Of a stretch of 64,000 nucleotides of DNA, positions 10,482 through 20,435 are shown one piece after another; position 1 is the stretch's first letter, and each line of letters opens with the position of its first letter. Below the pieces are notes generated by a model. That model was given only the letters and a program-made list of their open reading frames with translations, made no database searches and was not told where the DNA came from. The translations under genes were made by a program, and so were the position numbers. The DNA is taken from positions 1 to 64,000 of the forward strand of contig NZ_MRBY01000002.1 in the NCBI RefSeq assembly GCF_001904615.1, given 5' to 3'. Source of the DNA: [Limnothrix rosea] IAM M-220 (lineage in GTDB: Bacteria; Cyanobacteriota; Cyanobacteriia; Cyanobacteriales; MRBY01).

Positions 10482-11822
10482 ATGATTCGTCTAGACACAA
10501 TTTCTCCCCATCAGCAGCTTGTGATTACGCCGCCAGAGTCTGGCTTGAGTCTCCAAGGCACTGTCACAATTCCCGGTGACAAGTCGATTTCTCACCGTGC
10601 ACTCATGCTCGGGGCGATCGCCGAAGGGGAGACAATTATTGAAGGATTACTTTTAGGGGAAGACCCTCGCAGTACTGCGGCTTGTTTTTCGGCAATGGGC
10701 GCAGAAATTTCTGAGCTTAATGCCACCGAAGTTCGTGTTAAGGGCGTTGGTTTAGGTAATCTCCAAGAACCAGACAATGTCCTTGATGCGGGCAATTCTG
10801 GCACAACCATGCGCTTGATGATCGGTTTATTGGCCTCTTCACCTGGGCAATTTTTTGCTGTCACCGGGGACAGTTCTCTGCGATCTAGACCCATGTCCCG
10901 CGTCGTTAAACCATTACAGGAGATGGGTGCTCAAATTTGGGGTAAAAAAGATGGTTCCCTAGCACCCCTCGGCATCAAAGGCTCCCAACTGAGAGGTATT
11001 CATTACCATTCGCCGATCGCCTCAGCCCAAGTAAAATCCTGTGTTTTGCTGGCGGGCTTACTGGCAGAGGGTTCAACAACAGTGACGGAGCCAGCCCTTT
11101 CCCGCGACCATAGTGAACGGATGCTGCGCGCCTTTGGCGCTAAGTTAGCCATTGATCCCGAAACGAATAGCGTCACAATTGATCCTCGCCCGACCCTTGT
11201 GGGACAAAAAGTCGTTGTGCCGGGGGATATTAGCTCAGCAGCTTTTTGGATGGTGGCGGCGGCGATCGTGCCCGACTCAGATCTAACCATTGAAAACGTG
11301 GGCATTAATCCGACTCGGACAGGGATTATTGAAGCGATGCAACTCATGGGAGCCGATATGACCCTTGATAATCCCCGTGAAGTGGCCGGGGAACCCGTTG
11401 CGGATTTACGGATAAAATATTCTCGCTTAAAGGGTTGCACCATTGGTGGTGAGATTATTCCACGCCTCATTGATGAGGTACCGATCTTGGCAGTGGCCGC
11501 TTGTTTCGCAGAGGGTACAACGATGATCAAAGATGCTGCAGAACTACGCGTTAAAGAGAGCGATCGCCTCGCAGTGATGGCGGCAGAGCTGGGCAAAATG
11601 GGCGCACATATTGTGGAGCATCCCGACGGTTTAGAAATCACCGGCGGCGCAACATTAAACGGCGCTGAAATGGATAGCTACACCGACCACCGCATTGCCA
11701 TGAGTTTGGCGATCGCCGCCCTAAATGCCAAGGGCGAAACAAAGATTCACCGTGCAGAAGCAGCTTCTATTTCCTATCCAACCTTTGTCGAAACCCTAAC
11801 GAATATTTGCGAAATCACATAG
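10482..11822 (+). CDS. aroA: 3-phosphoshikimate 1-carboxyvinyltransferase (EPSP synthase)
   Basis: AroA joins phosphoenolpyruvate to shikimate 3-phosphate in the shikimate pathway. Both family signatures are present: [18 protein letters not shown] and the later [15 protein letters not shown]. The N-terminal [19 protein letters not shown] carries the substrate-binding Lys, Ser and Arg. The glyphosate-site residues fit the class II type ([10 protein letters not shown] rather than the GDEPMRERP form). The frame can open with TTG at 10464, but the ATG at 10482 (MIRLDTISP) is the better start, giving 446 residues, normal for the family. It is divergent from the DUF4912 gene and convergent with the HAD gene. 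Confidence 0.96.
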   Translation: MIRLDTISPHQQLVITPPESGLSLQGTVTIPGDKSISHRALMLGAIAEGETIIEGLLLGEDPRSTAACFSAMGAEISELNATEVRVKGVGLGNLQEPDNVLDAGNSGTTMRLMIGLLASSPGQFFAVTGDSSLRSRPMSRVVKPLQEMGAQIWGKKDGSLAPLGIKGSQLRGIHYHSPIASAQVKSCVLLAGLLAEGSTTVTEPALSRDHSERMLRAFGAKLAIDPETNSVTIDPRPTLVGQKVVVPGDISSAAFWMVAAAIVPDSDLTIENVGINPTRTGIIEAMQLMGADMTLDNPREVAGEPVADLRIKYSRLKGCTIGGEIIPRLIDEVPILAVAACFAEGTTMIKDAAELRVKESDRLAVMAAELGKMGAHIVEHPDGLEITGGATLNGAEMDSYTDHRIAMSLAIAALNAKGETKIHRAEAASISYPTFVETLTNICEIT

Positions 11823-11847
11823 TTTTTGGAAAGCGGCAGCAACATCT

Positions 11848-12693
11848 TTAGCCCTGATAAATATTGCCCTGGAGAGAAATCTTTTGGGCAAGACTTTCTA
11901 CGGCCATAATCAGGGAATTCGATAAAGCCCGTTTTTCCTCAAAATCAGCCGGTACTAGATTCGATACACGACCATCTTCCACAAACCCCCAAGCTCGACC
12001 CCAGCGATCGCGCCGCTCATTGTCATAAACTCCAATGGCAATACCACCGCCTTTGCGCACCAGAGTAAAACAAGGAATATCCGTATAGCCATCCCCCACA
12101 AAAATCATTTGATTGAGCGGAATACGCGATCGCCCCGACGGCATTTTACGATTTACCTCAAAGGGTTTGCCCCGCACCGCATCGACAGACAAGCCCTTTT
12201 TAATGTGAAAAATATAGCGCGTTTTATCCGTAAAGCTCACCACTTTCTTCGGGTAGGCGATCGCCCCCGTTTCGTCATAGGAAAAATTTGAAGCCCAAAT
12301 ATCATGAAACTCATGGGCAATTTGTGTATGGCGCAGTACATCTTCAATGCCACTACTAATCAAATAAAACTCAATGGAAATACGAGGATTGATTTTTTTC
12401 GCATGGTCACGAATCCGCTGAAAAATCGAAGTCACACCAACATGCAACGGCAATCTTTGTCCCCAATCTTCCAGCATTTGTTGAGTAATCGTTTCCACTT
12501 CACCACTGCGAGATTTCTGAATCATTTTAACGAGATATGCCGGTACAGGATCCCAATCATCTCGAATTAGAGGCTCCACCTCATCACGCCAAAATATTTC
12601 AACATCGACTCCTAACTTTTGTAGCAAACCCGAAGTACTATCCGGTGCTAAAGTATCATCAAAATCGAAAATGACGGCGATCGTTTCCCGCAT
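11848..12693 (-). CDS. HAD-superfamily phosphohydrolase
   Basis: A cytosolic phosphatase-like protein of the haloacid dehalogenase fold. Motif I is IFDFDDTLAPDST at the very N-terminus, with the nucleophile Asp and the second Asp. Motif II is YLISSG. A lysine in the KTRYIFHIKKG region is a candidate motif III, and motif IV is IFVGDGYTDIPC. The frame can start at 12732, but motif I sits directly after the internal ATG at 12693 (MRETIAVIFDFDD), which I take as the start, giving 281 residues. The substrate is unknown; phosphoserine phosphatase-like activity is possible. Confidence 0.85.
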   Translation of the reverse strand: MRETIAVIFDFDDTLAPDSTSGLLQKLGVDVEIFWRDEVEPLIRDDWDPVPAYLVKMIQKSRSGEVETITQQMLEDWGQRLPLHVGVTSIFQRIRDHAKKINPRISIEFYLISSGIEDVLRHTQIAHEFHDIWASNFSYDETGAIAYPKKVVSFTDKTRYIFHIKKGLSVDAVRGKPFEVNRKMPSGRSRIPLNQMIFVGDGYTDIPCFTLVRKGGGIAIGVYDNERRDRWGRAWGFVEDGRVSNLVPADFEEKRALSNSLIMAVESLAQKISLQGNIYQG

Positions 12694-12984
12694 AACATTC
12701 GACCTAGTAATATCCTTAAATAACGAGCACAATTACTATTATAAGTCTCCTAAGCTACTCACCTATTTCCCTAAACGAAATACCAACTAAAATCTCTTTT
12801 CCCAATCATGCCAACAAATGTCAGCTATTTCAAAGACCCCAAAAATTGCCTAAACCCTGATCAACTGACAACCTAAAAACATCAACTATTCTTGATCAAA
12901 CCCAGGAAATATCTATAAAAAACCTTTAAAGATAAACCTAAATAATTCATGATTACTTAACCAATATAAAAACGGCACAGTAGT

Positions 12985-14610
12985 ATGACAAACATCAGAA
13001 AAACAACAAATAAAATTGATTTAAAGAGAATTTCCGCGAACTTTTTTTCAAACTTAAAACCACTAAATATTTCATTTCTATTAACTCTAATATTTAGTAG
13101 TTTACTCATAAAAACAGCTTGGTTGTGTGACGACTCTATGATTACACTGCGCAGCGTTTTAAACTTCACCCATGGATATGGCCTTGTTTTCAATATTGGA
13201 GAAAGAGCCCAAAGTTATACACATCCAATATGGATGCTACTACTCTCCCTCGTTTCATTTATCACAGGGGAAGTTTTTTTTACAACCCTTTTCATCAGCA
13301 TGGTATTTGCACTAGCTGCCTATGGAATTGCGTTGTATGTCTCTCGAAAAAGCATTTATTCAATATCCATAGCAGGACTGAGTCTCATAGCATCGAAAGC
13401 TTTCATTGACTACAGTACATCAGGATTAGAAAACCCACTATCTTTCCTGCTGTTTGGCATACTAATGCTGTTACTTTTAGAAAAGTCCAGCACTCCAGAA
13501 ATACGTCTTACCAGAGCCGTTTTCATTGGCAGCTTGATCTTTCTTTGTCGCATGGACTATGCCGTGATTTTAGCTCCCATTGTAAGCCTGCTTTGTTTTC
13601 AGACAAAAAGCGTAAAAAAATCCTTACTTGGTATTTTAGTCGGTGGAATACCAGCATTTTCTTGGTTGCTTTTTTCCCTAATCTATTACGGTACAGTCTT
13701 CCCAAATACTTATTTTGCTAAACTGAGCACCAATATCCCTAAAATCCAGTACCTTTATCAGGGTCTTCTCTATGTGTATGACAGTAGCCTTTATGATTCT
13801 TTTACTTTGGCAACGATCGTAACGGCGACAATTTATACAATCTTTTTCCTTAAGGATAATACGAGAAAAAGTGTTGCGACTGGCGTGATTCTTTACTGCC
13901 TATATATTGTCAATATTGGCGGTGATTTTATGTCTGGCCGCTATTTCGCTATACCACTTTATATTAGTGTATTTCTATTGAGTGATTTGTTTGTAAGGCT
14001 TAATAGAAAAAGTCTCATTGCAGTAGTGATGGTGGCTTATTTTAGTTGTGCAAATATTATTTCTATTAGTTTGCCATCAAGTCGTGTTATTCATGCCCAT
14101 GGCATTAATAATGAGCAGGCTTTTTATTATGGCAGAGATGGGAATGCTGCCTTCTCTTTTGGCCTATTAGCTCCAAATCGTGATTACCCAGATGTAACAA
14201 ATTGGCGGCGGGATACAGAACCTAATGTGATTGATGATGTTCAGATAAGATGTGGTTTGTTGGGTAATCATGCTCTATCTAGTAAGCCAAATACCCATTG
14301 GATTGATCCCTGTGGATTGACAGATCCTCTTCTAGCTCGTCTTCCCATTGATACGTCAATTGACAGCACAGATGGTAATCGATTTGGTTGGCGAATTGGG
14401 CATATAAAACGTCGTGTTCCTGAAGGGTATGCTGAGTCGATTGCATCTGGTGTAAATGTAATCCAGGATCCTGATATTGCTCGGTTTTATGATCTTATTA
14501 AAGTAGTTGTCAGTGATCCGGTTTTTAGTAGAAAACGCTTAGTCTATTTGTTTAAATTCAGTGGAATTAAAACATTTGAGGATTTCAAGAGTAGTTCTTT
14601 TAAAGAATAG
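12985..14610 (+). CDS. Polytopic membrane protein, GT-C glycosyltransferase-like (AftB-like)
   Basis: The 541-residue protein has around ten membrane helices in its first ~380 residues and a soluble C-terminal part. After the first helix comes LCDDSMITLRSVLNF followed by GLVFNIGERAQSYTHPIW. This acidic pair plus aromatic loop is the pattern of GT-C enzymes that use polyprenyl-phosphate sugars, such as mycobacterial arabinosyltransferase AftB. The gene is AT-rich, uses many AAA/ATA codons and contains no HIP1 octamer, unlike its neighbours, so it may be acquired. Its stop overlaps the end of the convergent UPF0182 gene by 11 bases. The glycosyltransferase role is inferred from the motif only. 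Confidence 0.7.
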   Translation: MTNIRKTTNKIDLKRISANFFSNLKPLNISFLLTLIFSSLLIKTAWLCDDSMITLRSVLNFTHGYGLVFNIGERAQSYTHPIWMLLLSLVSFITGEVFFTTLFISMVFALAAYGIALYVSRKSIYSISIAGLSLIASKAFIDYSTSGLENPLSFLLFGILMLLLLEKSSTPEIRLTRAVFIGSLIFLCRMDYAVILAPIVSLLCFQTKSVKKSLLGILVGGIPAFSWLLFSLIYYGTVFPNTYFAKLSTNIPKIQYLYQGLLYVYDSSLYDSFTLATIVTATIYTIFFLKDNTRKSVATGVILYCLYIVNIGGDFMSGRYFAIPLYISVFLLSDLFVRLNRKSLIAVVMVAYFSCANIISISLPSSRVIHAHGINNEQAFYYGRDGNAAFSFGLLAPNRDYPDVTNWRRDTEPNVIDDVQIRCGLLGNHALSSKPNTHWIDPCGLTDPLLARLPIDTSIDSTDGNRFGWRIGHIKRRVPEGYAESIASGVNVIQDPDIARFYDLIKVVVSDPVFSRKRLVYLFKFSGIKTFEDFKSSSFKE

Positions 14611-17600
14611 TCGGATCAATTATTGATGGAATTGTTGTACTAGGGATTTCATATTCTGCCCCTCTAAAAATTACATCAAGGGCTTCTTGGAGAGTCTTTT
14701 CCATCACAATTTGATTGTCATAAACAACAATAACCCGCGCTAAAGTTGGCACACTATTTTCGTCAGCTTCTAGGTACAAAGGCTCGACATAAAGTAGTGA
14801 TTGTTCAATGGGAATAACGAGTAAATTTCCTTGGACTGCCCGCGAACCTTCACGATCCCAAAGGGATATTTGTTGGGAAATAATGGGGTCTTGTTTAATT
14901 AATGCTTCGATTTGATCTGGGCCATAAATTAGTTTTTGTTTGGGGAATTGGTAGAGTAATAATTTGCCATATTGGTCGCCATCGGAACGCCCTGCTAACC
15001 ATGCAATTAAATTTGGACGACTGGTAGGAGTGTAGGGATGCAAGAGGATAAATTCTTCGGACTCGGCGGTGGGTAATCGCATGATGAGGTAATAGGGGGC
15101 GATCGCCTGAGACTCGTTAGCGTAAGTTTCCTTGGGAATTTCCCATTGATCTTCACGGTTATAAAAAACCTGTGGGTCGAGCATGTGATAGCTCAATAAT
15201 CTTTCCGATTGCACACTAAATAAATCCGTTGGATAGCGGAGATGCTCACGTAAGACATCTGGCATGTCGGCAAAGGAACGGTATAGATTGGGAAATGCCT
15301 TTTGCCAAGTGCGAATCATCGGATCATTTTCATCGGCGATATAGAAAGTGACGTTGCCGTTATAGGCATTAATGACAACTTTGACGGAGTTGCGAATGTA
15401 GTTAAATCGGTTCTCCCCCGGATCGGAATAGGGGTAGTGATCGCTCGTGGTGTAGGCATCTAAAATCCAATACAAATAATTTTTATCGCCGAGTTCATTA
15501 GTTTCCCCAACGTCGGCTGCAACGAGGTAAGGGTCACGGTCAAAGTATAAAAATGGGGCGATCGCCCGAACCCGCTCATTAATATTGCGACGCATGAGCA
15601 ACTTCGTATCAGAAATTAGATCATTGGAAAATAAAATCCGCCAATCTCCTAGGTAACGGGCAAATAAAAGACGCTTAAATGGATTGCCAAACGCAATGCC
15701 GCCTTTGCCATCGTAGGTGTTGTAGCGATTATCTTCGCCGCTAGGATAATCTAACTCTTGCACCTTCGTGGAGGTCATGACATAGGTATTCGTCAGTTCG
15801 CCATAGTAAATGCGGGGCTGCCCAATGGGAATTGACTCACGAATTTCCGGCGTTAAAGTCGTTAAATTGCCTTCTTCTGCTTCTTCGCCCACGCCAATAT
15901 CTTGGACATAATATTTTGGCAAGCCCGTCCGCTCGGCTTTGTTGACCGGACTTAAGGTAAAACCGTAGCCATGGGTGTAAACCAAATGCTCGTTCACCCA
16001 AGTTTTTGCCTGTTCGGGGACAGCTTCATAATCTAGTTCCCGCGGTGCCATAATCACTTGTTCTTTGGCAGCGGGGACATCGGGCTGTAATTGCAAGGAA
16101 TAGCGATCAATATCCGCATCAGAAAAGCGATAATACAAACGAATTTGCTGGAGCTGACGATTTGTTTGTAAAACTGGCCGACTATCCCAGAGGCGAATAT
16201 TGTCGATGGTTAGGGGGTTATTTTCAATGTCGGCAGCAGTTAGTTGACCTTCTGGGTTAAAGACTTTTGATTCGATGGCATTGAGTCCAAAGGCATTACG
16301 GGTGTATTCAATGCTGTGTCTGAGGAAAGGTTCTTCCCGCGCCAATTCATTCGGTTGCACAATGAGCTGTTGGCTTGCGGTCTGTAGCATGACCCCCGCG
16401 ACCATCACGCTAATGTAGAGGACAACGCCTTTTAAAACTTGGGGTTGCTGGCGGCGAATGGACACAGTACGGCGGTAGGGGTAGCGCCAAAATTGCACCA
16501 AACACCACGCGGCGATCGCCACCGCCATTAGCGTTAAAGTCGTTTCAACATGCTGATCAACAGTGATATTGGTATAACTAGCACCATAGACCACCCCTAG
16601 CTTGGAGTAGAGCAACTCATAACGTACCAGCCAGTGGCGACCCGCAACCGCCAGAAATAATAGGCCTGTGAGTAAATTGAGATGGCGCAGCTGAGCTGGA
16701 CTAAAACCGGGGAATTTCCCCTGGGAAAAACTATCCCCAGACAATAAATAACTGAGGGTCACACTCACCAAACTGTAGAGAAAGAGACCTTCAAACCAAA
16801 AATCAAGGATTTGCCACAGGGGCAGATTAAATACATAAAAACCCACATCCTTGCCATAAAGCGGATCGACCTGGGCAAAGGGAGTCGCGTACCACCCCTG
16901 CAACACCCGCACCCAATTGTTGGCCAATACCATGCCAAAACACAGGCTCAGCATCACGGCGATCGCCCGCAGAACAAACCACCGTCGCCACAGTACCAAC
17001 GCAAATAAAACAACAGCAATACCAATACGCCACAGTTGTTGTTCCAGCATCGTCACCACAGAACGAACAGAACGCAAGGCAAAGGGATCAGGCAAAGCAG
17101 GCGTAATCAGTGGCAAGCTTAAATCAAGCTGTCTTGTGTCCCAGACAACCGAACCATAATGGAACAAAATTAAAATAATTAACAGCCCAAAACCCAGCAT
17201 GAGCAACAACAACCAACGGAAGCCAATGGCCGGAGACTCAGGAATTTTTGTGTGATAGGGAATCGGTTGCGGCAGGATCTTTTGCCACCATCTCAGTGGT
17301 TGACGAGGGACATTAGCGCGGCGATCTTCCCCCGACTGATCGGGGCGTTCTTTCCAATCTTGGCGATCAACCACTCGATAATTGACCCAGATGAAGACCA
17401 AAGAACCAATAAATCCTAGGCTCCACAGCCCCAAACGGGTAAAAACCTGCTTAATGAAAACAGATTGGTAGCCGATTTCGTCAAACCAAAATTTTTCCGC
17501 AAAAAATGCTGACATCAAGCCAGACATCCCCCAAATTGCGGCGACAATGGAGCAAAGATAAATTAGCCATAACCATTTTTTTCCCATGTTGCCGATTTTA

Positions 17601-17638
17601 TCGACTTGCGGGGAGGTTTTGCTGAAAGTTTTTGTCAT
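14600..17638 (-). CDS. UPF0182 family large membrane protein
   Basis: The family is widespread in actinobacteria and cyanobacteria and has no settled function. The protein is about 1012 residues, normal for the family. It has roughly seven to nine hydrophobic helices in the first ~420 residues, then a large soluble domain containing the conserved LVYTHGYGFTLSPVN and KYYVQDIGVG segments and FLYFDRDPYLV. The reading frame opens with GTG at 17653, but the ATG at 17638 (MTKTFSKTSP) has an AGAGAAG just before it. It is the last gene of a tight minus-strand row gltA-lipoprotein-nadK-UPF0182, so co-transcription is likely. Its end overlaps the convergent GT-C-like gene by 11 bases. Confidence 0.92.
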   Translation of the reverse strand: MTKTFSKTSPQVDKIGNMGKKWLWLIYLCSIVAAIWGMSGLMSAFFAEKFWFDEIGYQSVFIKQVFTRLGLWSLGFIGSLVFIWVNYRVVDRQDWKERPDQSGEDRRANVPRQPLRWWQKILPQPIPYHTKIPESPAIGFRWLLLLMLGFGLLIILILFHYGSVVWDTRQLDLSLPLITPALPDPFALRSVRSVVTMLEQQLWRIGIAVVLFALVLWRRWFVLRAIAVMLSLCFGMVLANNWVRVLQGWYATPFAQVDPLYGKDVGFYVFNLPLWQILDFWFEGLFLYSLVSVTLSYLLSGDSFSQGKFPGFSPAQLRHLNLLTGLLFLAVAGRHWLVRYELLYSKLGVVYGASYTNITVDQHVETTLTLMAVAIAAWCLVQFWRYPYRRTVSIRRQQPQVLKGVVLYISVMVAGVMLQTASQQLIVQPNELAREEPFLRHSIEYTRNAFGLNAIESKVFNPEGQLTAADIENNPLTIDNIRLWDSRPVLQTNRQLQQIRLYYRFSDADIDRYSLQLQPDVPAAKEQVIMAPRELDYEAVPEQAKTWVNEHLVYTHGYGFTLSPVNKAERTGLPKYYVQDIGVGEEAEEGNLTTLTPEIRESIPIGQPRIYYGELTNTYVMTSTKVQELDYPSGEDNRYNTYDGKGGIAFGNPFKRLLFARYLGDWRILFSNDLISDTKLLMRRNINERVRAIAPFLYFDRDPYLVAADVGETNELGDKNYLYWILDAYTTSDHYPYSDPGENRFNYIRNSVKVVINAYNGNVTFYIADENDPMIRTWQKAFPNLYRSFADMPDVLREHLRYPTDLFSVQSERLLSYHMLDPQVFYNREDQWEIPKETYANESQAIAPYYLIMRLPTAESEEFILLHPYTPTSRPNLIAWLAGRSDGDQYGKLLLYQFPKQKLIYGPDQIEALIKQDPIISQQISLWDREGSRAVQGNLLVIPIEQSLLYVEPLYLEADENSVPTLARVIVVYDNQIVMEKTLQEALDVIFRGAEYEIPSTTIPSIIDPTIL

Positions 17639-17659
17639 CTTCTCTGGCAACACCTTGGG

Positions 17660-18577
17660 TTAATTATGATTATTGTTGTAGGGAATGCGGGAGCCTTGCC
17701 ACTGGAGTTTTTCGCGGATAGTTTTGTAAAAGGAATAACTCTCGCGCAGCATAATAAATTTGCAATAACAACGGGCTTTACGGACATTCACCCACTGTCC
17801 CGGCCAAATGGAGGTGCCGAGGGCACAGTCTACCCAAAGCTTATTTTTTAGTTCGTAGTCTCCCAGCGGCCAAATATCGACACTCGTCCCAGCGGGTAAG
17901 ACAATGGGACGACTAGAAAGACTCAGGGGACAAATGGGAGTGACGGCGATCGCCTCTAGTCCGGGATGCATAATGGGGCCATTGGCTGAGGCTGTATAGC
18001 AAGTTGATCCGGTTGAAGTGGCAACCAACAAACCATCACCATGGTATTGATCGACGATCATATGATCGGCTTCCATCTCAAAAATCGCCGTCGGCATCCG
18101 GTCTACAGCCGCGGGTTTAACACACATTTCATTGAGGGCAAAATGTTGGTCACTGACAATGTCAGGGTTGAGGCGATCGCCTTCACAGATAGACGCTTCT
18201 AGCATCATCCGTTTTTCAACAGCATAAACATCATTTTTCAAGCGCTGCCATAACTTTTGGCTCTCTTGGATCTGCTCAATCGGTTCCGTCAAAAAACCTA
18301 AATGCCCGCCGACATTCACCGCCAAAATGGGAATATTTTCAACAGATAAATGTCGCGCCGCCGCTAGCACCGTACCATCACCTCCCAAGACAATGGCCAG
18401 ATCAATGGGTTCTGTCGCCGAAGCAAGAAAGACAGGATAGGGATTATCCTTAAACCCACTAGGCCCCATCAGTACTTTACAGTCCAGGGCTTCTAGCTCT
18501 TCTGCACAACGCTGTGCCCATTTTTTTGCGAAGTTATTGCCCGCTTTATAGGCAATGATCACTTGATCCAGTTTCAC
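17660..18577 (-). CDS. nadK: NAD kinase
   Basis: NadK phosphorylates NAD to NADP in the cytosol. The 305-residue protein has the family core: LAIVLGGDGTVLAAARHL (GGDGT catalytic loop with the key Asp), VNVGGHLGFLTE, the NE-like ALNEMCV segment, and DGLLVATSTGSTCYTASANGP (written in parts: GDGLLVATSTGST). Cyanobacteria usually have two NAD kinases; which one this is cannot be told from sequence alone. It starts 3 bases after the upstream lipoprotein gene ends and is followed closely by UPF0182, so it belongs to the gltA cluster. Linking NADP supply with citrate synthase makes metabolic sense but is inference. Confidence 0.94.
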   Translation of the reverse strand: MKLDQVIIAYKAGNNFAKKWAQRCAEELEALDCKVLMGPSGFKDNPYPVFLASATEPIDLAIVLGGDGTVLAAARHLSVENIPILAVNVGGHLGFLTEPIEQIQESQKLWQRLKNDVYAVEKRMMLEASICEGDRLNPDIVSDQHFALNEMCVKPAAVDRMPTAIFEMEADHMIVDQYHGDGLLVATSTGSTCYTASANGPIMHPGLEAIAVTPICPLSLSSRPIVLPAGTSVDIWPLGDYELKNKLWVDCALGTSIWPGQWVNVRKARCYCKFIMLRESYSFYKTIREKLQWQGSRIPYNNNHN

Positions 18578-18580
18578 GAT

Positions 18581-19198
18581 TTATTCCGCTTCGGTAAGAA
18601 TCTCAACGCTACGACGACTGCGTTCAATGGTCGTTGCCGCCAGTTGCCCATGCTCACCACTATAGGTGACAACCCAAAATTCTTCCGCACCGGGGTAAAC
18701 GTAAATCAATTGTTCTTGATTTTCTGTCTGGAGTTTTAGAGCACCCACCGACGTATCAGTTTCAATTGCCAGTAATTCAACAGTAATCCCTGCGGCCTCT
18801 AGCTGAGTCACCTGTTTCGCGACATAATTTTCTAATGTTTCGTCAGGCGATCGCCCAACCTGAATCACATTAATGGCCGTCAGTTGATCACCCGTTGCCT
18901 CAAACGCCAGTAACGCAATCTCTTCGGCATTTTGGGCGAGCCAACCTGTACGATTTTCAAAACCAGCAGCCACCAAACTAGCCTGCAGTGCCTTTAATTC
19001 CAGACCCGGTTGACCCGCAACAAAATTAGGAGGGATGTCGAGCTGAAGGCCCCCATACTGCACCGTCGTCCAGTCTTGGTTGGGTTCAATGGCAAGGGTT
19101 ATAGCCTCTGGCGCGACAGTATTAGCACAGCCCCAAAGACCCACACAAACCCCTAGGGCGATCGCCCACCCCAAAACTGCCGCAAACAACTTACCCAT
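18581..19198 (-). CDS. Predicted lipoprotein of unknown function
   Basis: The start ATG at 19198 lies 3 bases after the stop of gltA; the frame could also begin one codon earlier with GTG. The N-terminus is a lipoprotein signal: a hydrophobic stretch ending in GLWGC, with the lipidated Cys near residue 24. The mature part of about 180 residues has the pattern of a PsbP/Mog1-like fold (alternating strands; LQLDIPPNFVAG and a later EFWVVTYSG), which would place it on the lumenal or periplasmic face. That fold assignment is a guess. Its tight spacing with gltA and nadK argues for co-expression. Confidence 0.75.
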   Translation of the reverse strand: MGKLFAAVLGWAIALGVCVGLWGCANTVAPEAITLAIEPNQDWTTVQYGGLQLDIPPNFVAGQPGLELKALQASLVAAGFENRTGWLAQNAEEIALLAFEATGDQLTAINVIQVGRSPDETLENYVAKQVTQLEAAGITVELLAIETDTSVGALKLQTENQEQLIYVYPGAEEFWVVTYSGEHGQLAATTIERSRRSVEILTEAE

Positions 19199-19201
19199 CA
19201 C

Positions 19202-20344
19202 CTAAACCCGTTCCTCTAGGGGAATATAAGGCTGACCATGGAGCCCAGTGTATTGCTGGGTCGGACGGAAAATTCGGTTTACACCAAGCTGCTCCTTCCA
19301 GTGGGCTAGCCAACCAGCCACCCGGGCGATCGCAAACAAAGGCGTAAACAAATCACTAGGAATGCCAAGCTTGCGGTACACCAACCCAGAATAAAAATCG
19401 ACATTGGCATAAATTCCCTTATGGCCATATTTATCCTCAACAACCTTTTCTAGCTCAAGGGCAACCTTATAGTAAGGATCTTCTCCCTCAACCTCAAATA
19501 GTTGCTCCGCCAAACCTTGCAAAATCACAGCGCGGGGGTCTTTTACCTTATAAACGCGGTGACCGAAGCCCATAATTTTTTGCTTATTTTCGACACACTT
19601 ATCGACGTAGGCTTGAACATTATCGACAGAACCAATTTCTTCCAGCATCAACAACACTTCTTCATTGGCTCCACCGTGCAGTGGCCCAGCTAAAGTCCCC
19701 ACCGCCGATGCCACTACTGCATAGGGATCTGTTAAAGTCGAAGCCGTCACCATCGCGGAAAAAGTAGACGCGTTAATGGTGTGCTCAGCGTGAAGAGTTA
19801 GGCAAGTATCAAAAATCTGCGCTTGCAGATCATAGGGTCGCCTCTCCGTCATCATATAGAGAAAATTTGCCGCATAATCCAAGCTATCGTTGGGTTGAAC
19901 AGCGTCATTGCCCTTCCGCATCAAGTTAAACGCCGCGATCATTGTCGGAATCTTTGCCAACAAGCGAATCACAGCATGGCGAATATATTCAGGGTCATCG
20001 AGGGCACGCCTCGAATAAAATAGCCCCAACGCAGCTGCTGAAGTTTGCAACGCATCCATTGGGTGACAAGTGTCTGGGAAACATTTCATCATGTCCCGAA
20101 TGCGGTATTTAATGCGGCGATGGTAAAGAATATCGTTTTTAAAGTCTTCTAGCTCGTTATAGGTCGGTAGCTTGCCCCAAATGAGGAGATAGGCAACTTC
20201 TAAAAAAGAGCTTTTCTTAGCTAGTTCTTGAATCGGAATACCGCGATATTCGAGGATACCCTGTTTACCGTCAACGAAACTGATACTGGATTGGGCGGCA
20301 GGAATTCCTTCCAAACCGGGTTTAAATTCACAACCAGTGGTCAT
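19202..20344 (-). CDS. gltA: Citrate synthase
   Basis: Condenses acetyl-CoA with oxaloacetate at the entry to the cyanobacterial citric acid pathway that supplies 2-oxoglutarate for nitrogen assimilation. The 380-residue protein is of the shorter type. Visible catalytic segments are LTLHAEHTINASTF (first His), GPLHGGANEEVL (second His region) and MGFGHRVYKVKDPRA (third His and substrate-binding Arg), with the catalytic Asp in NVDFYSGLVY. It heads a likely four-gene minus-strand transcript with the lipoprotein, nadK and UPF0182. A 2-methylcitrate synthase role is possible for this family, but no methylcitrate genes are nearby. Confidence 0.95.
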   Translation of the reverse strand: MTTGCEFKPGLEGIPAAQSSISFVDGKQGILEYRGIPIQELAKKSSFLEVAYLLIWGKLPTYNELEDFKNDILYHRRIKYRIRDMMKCFPDTCHPMDALQTSAAALGLFYSRRALDDPEYIRHAVIRLLAKIPTMIAAFNLMRKGNDAVQPNDSLDYAANFLYMMTERRPYDLQAQIFDTCLTLHAEHTINASTFSAMVTASTLTDPYAVVASAVGTLAGPLHGGANEEVLLMLEEIGSVDNVQAYVDKCVENKQKIMGFGHRVYKVKDPRAVILQGLAEQLFEVEGEDPYYKVALELEKVVEDKYGHKGIYANVDFYSGLVYRKLGIPSDLFTPLFAIARVAGWLAHWKEQLGVNRIFRPTQQYTGLHGQPYIPLEERV

Positions 20345-20435
20345 ATGCGATACCTTTACTTGGTCTTCTAATAATGTGTAGTTTTAAGGCTGACTTCTCA
20401 GTGCCCGTGGCTAAACTAGCCTATCACGTGGCTTA

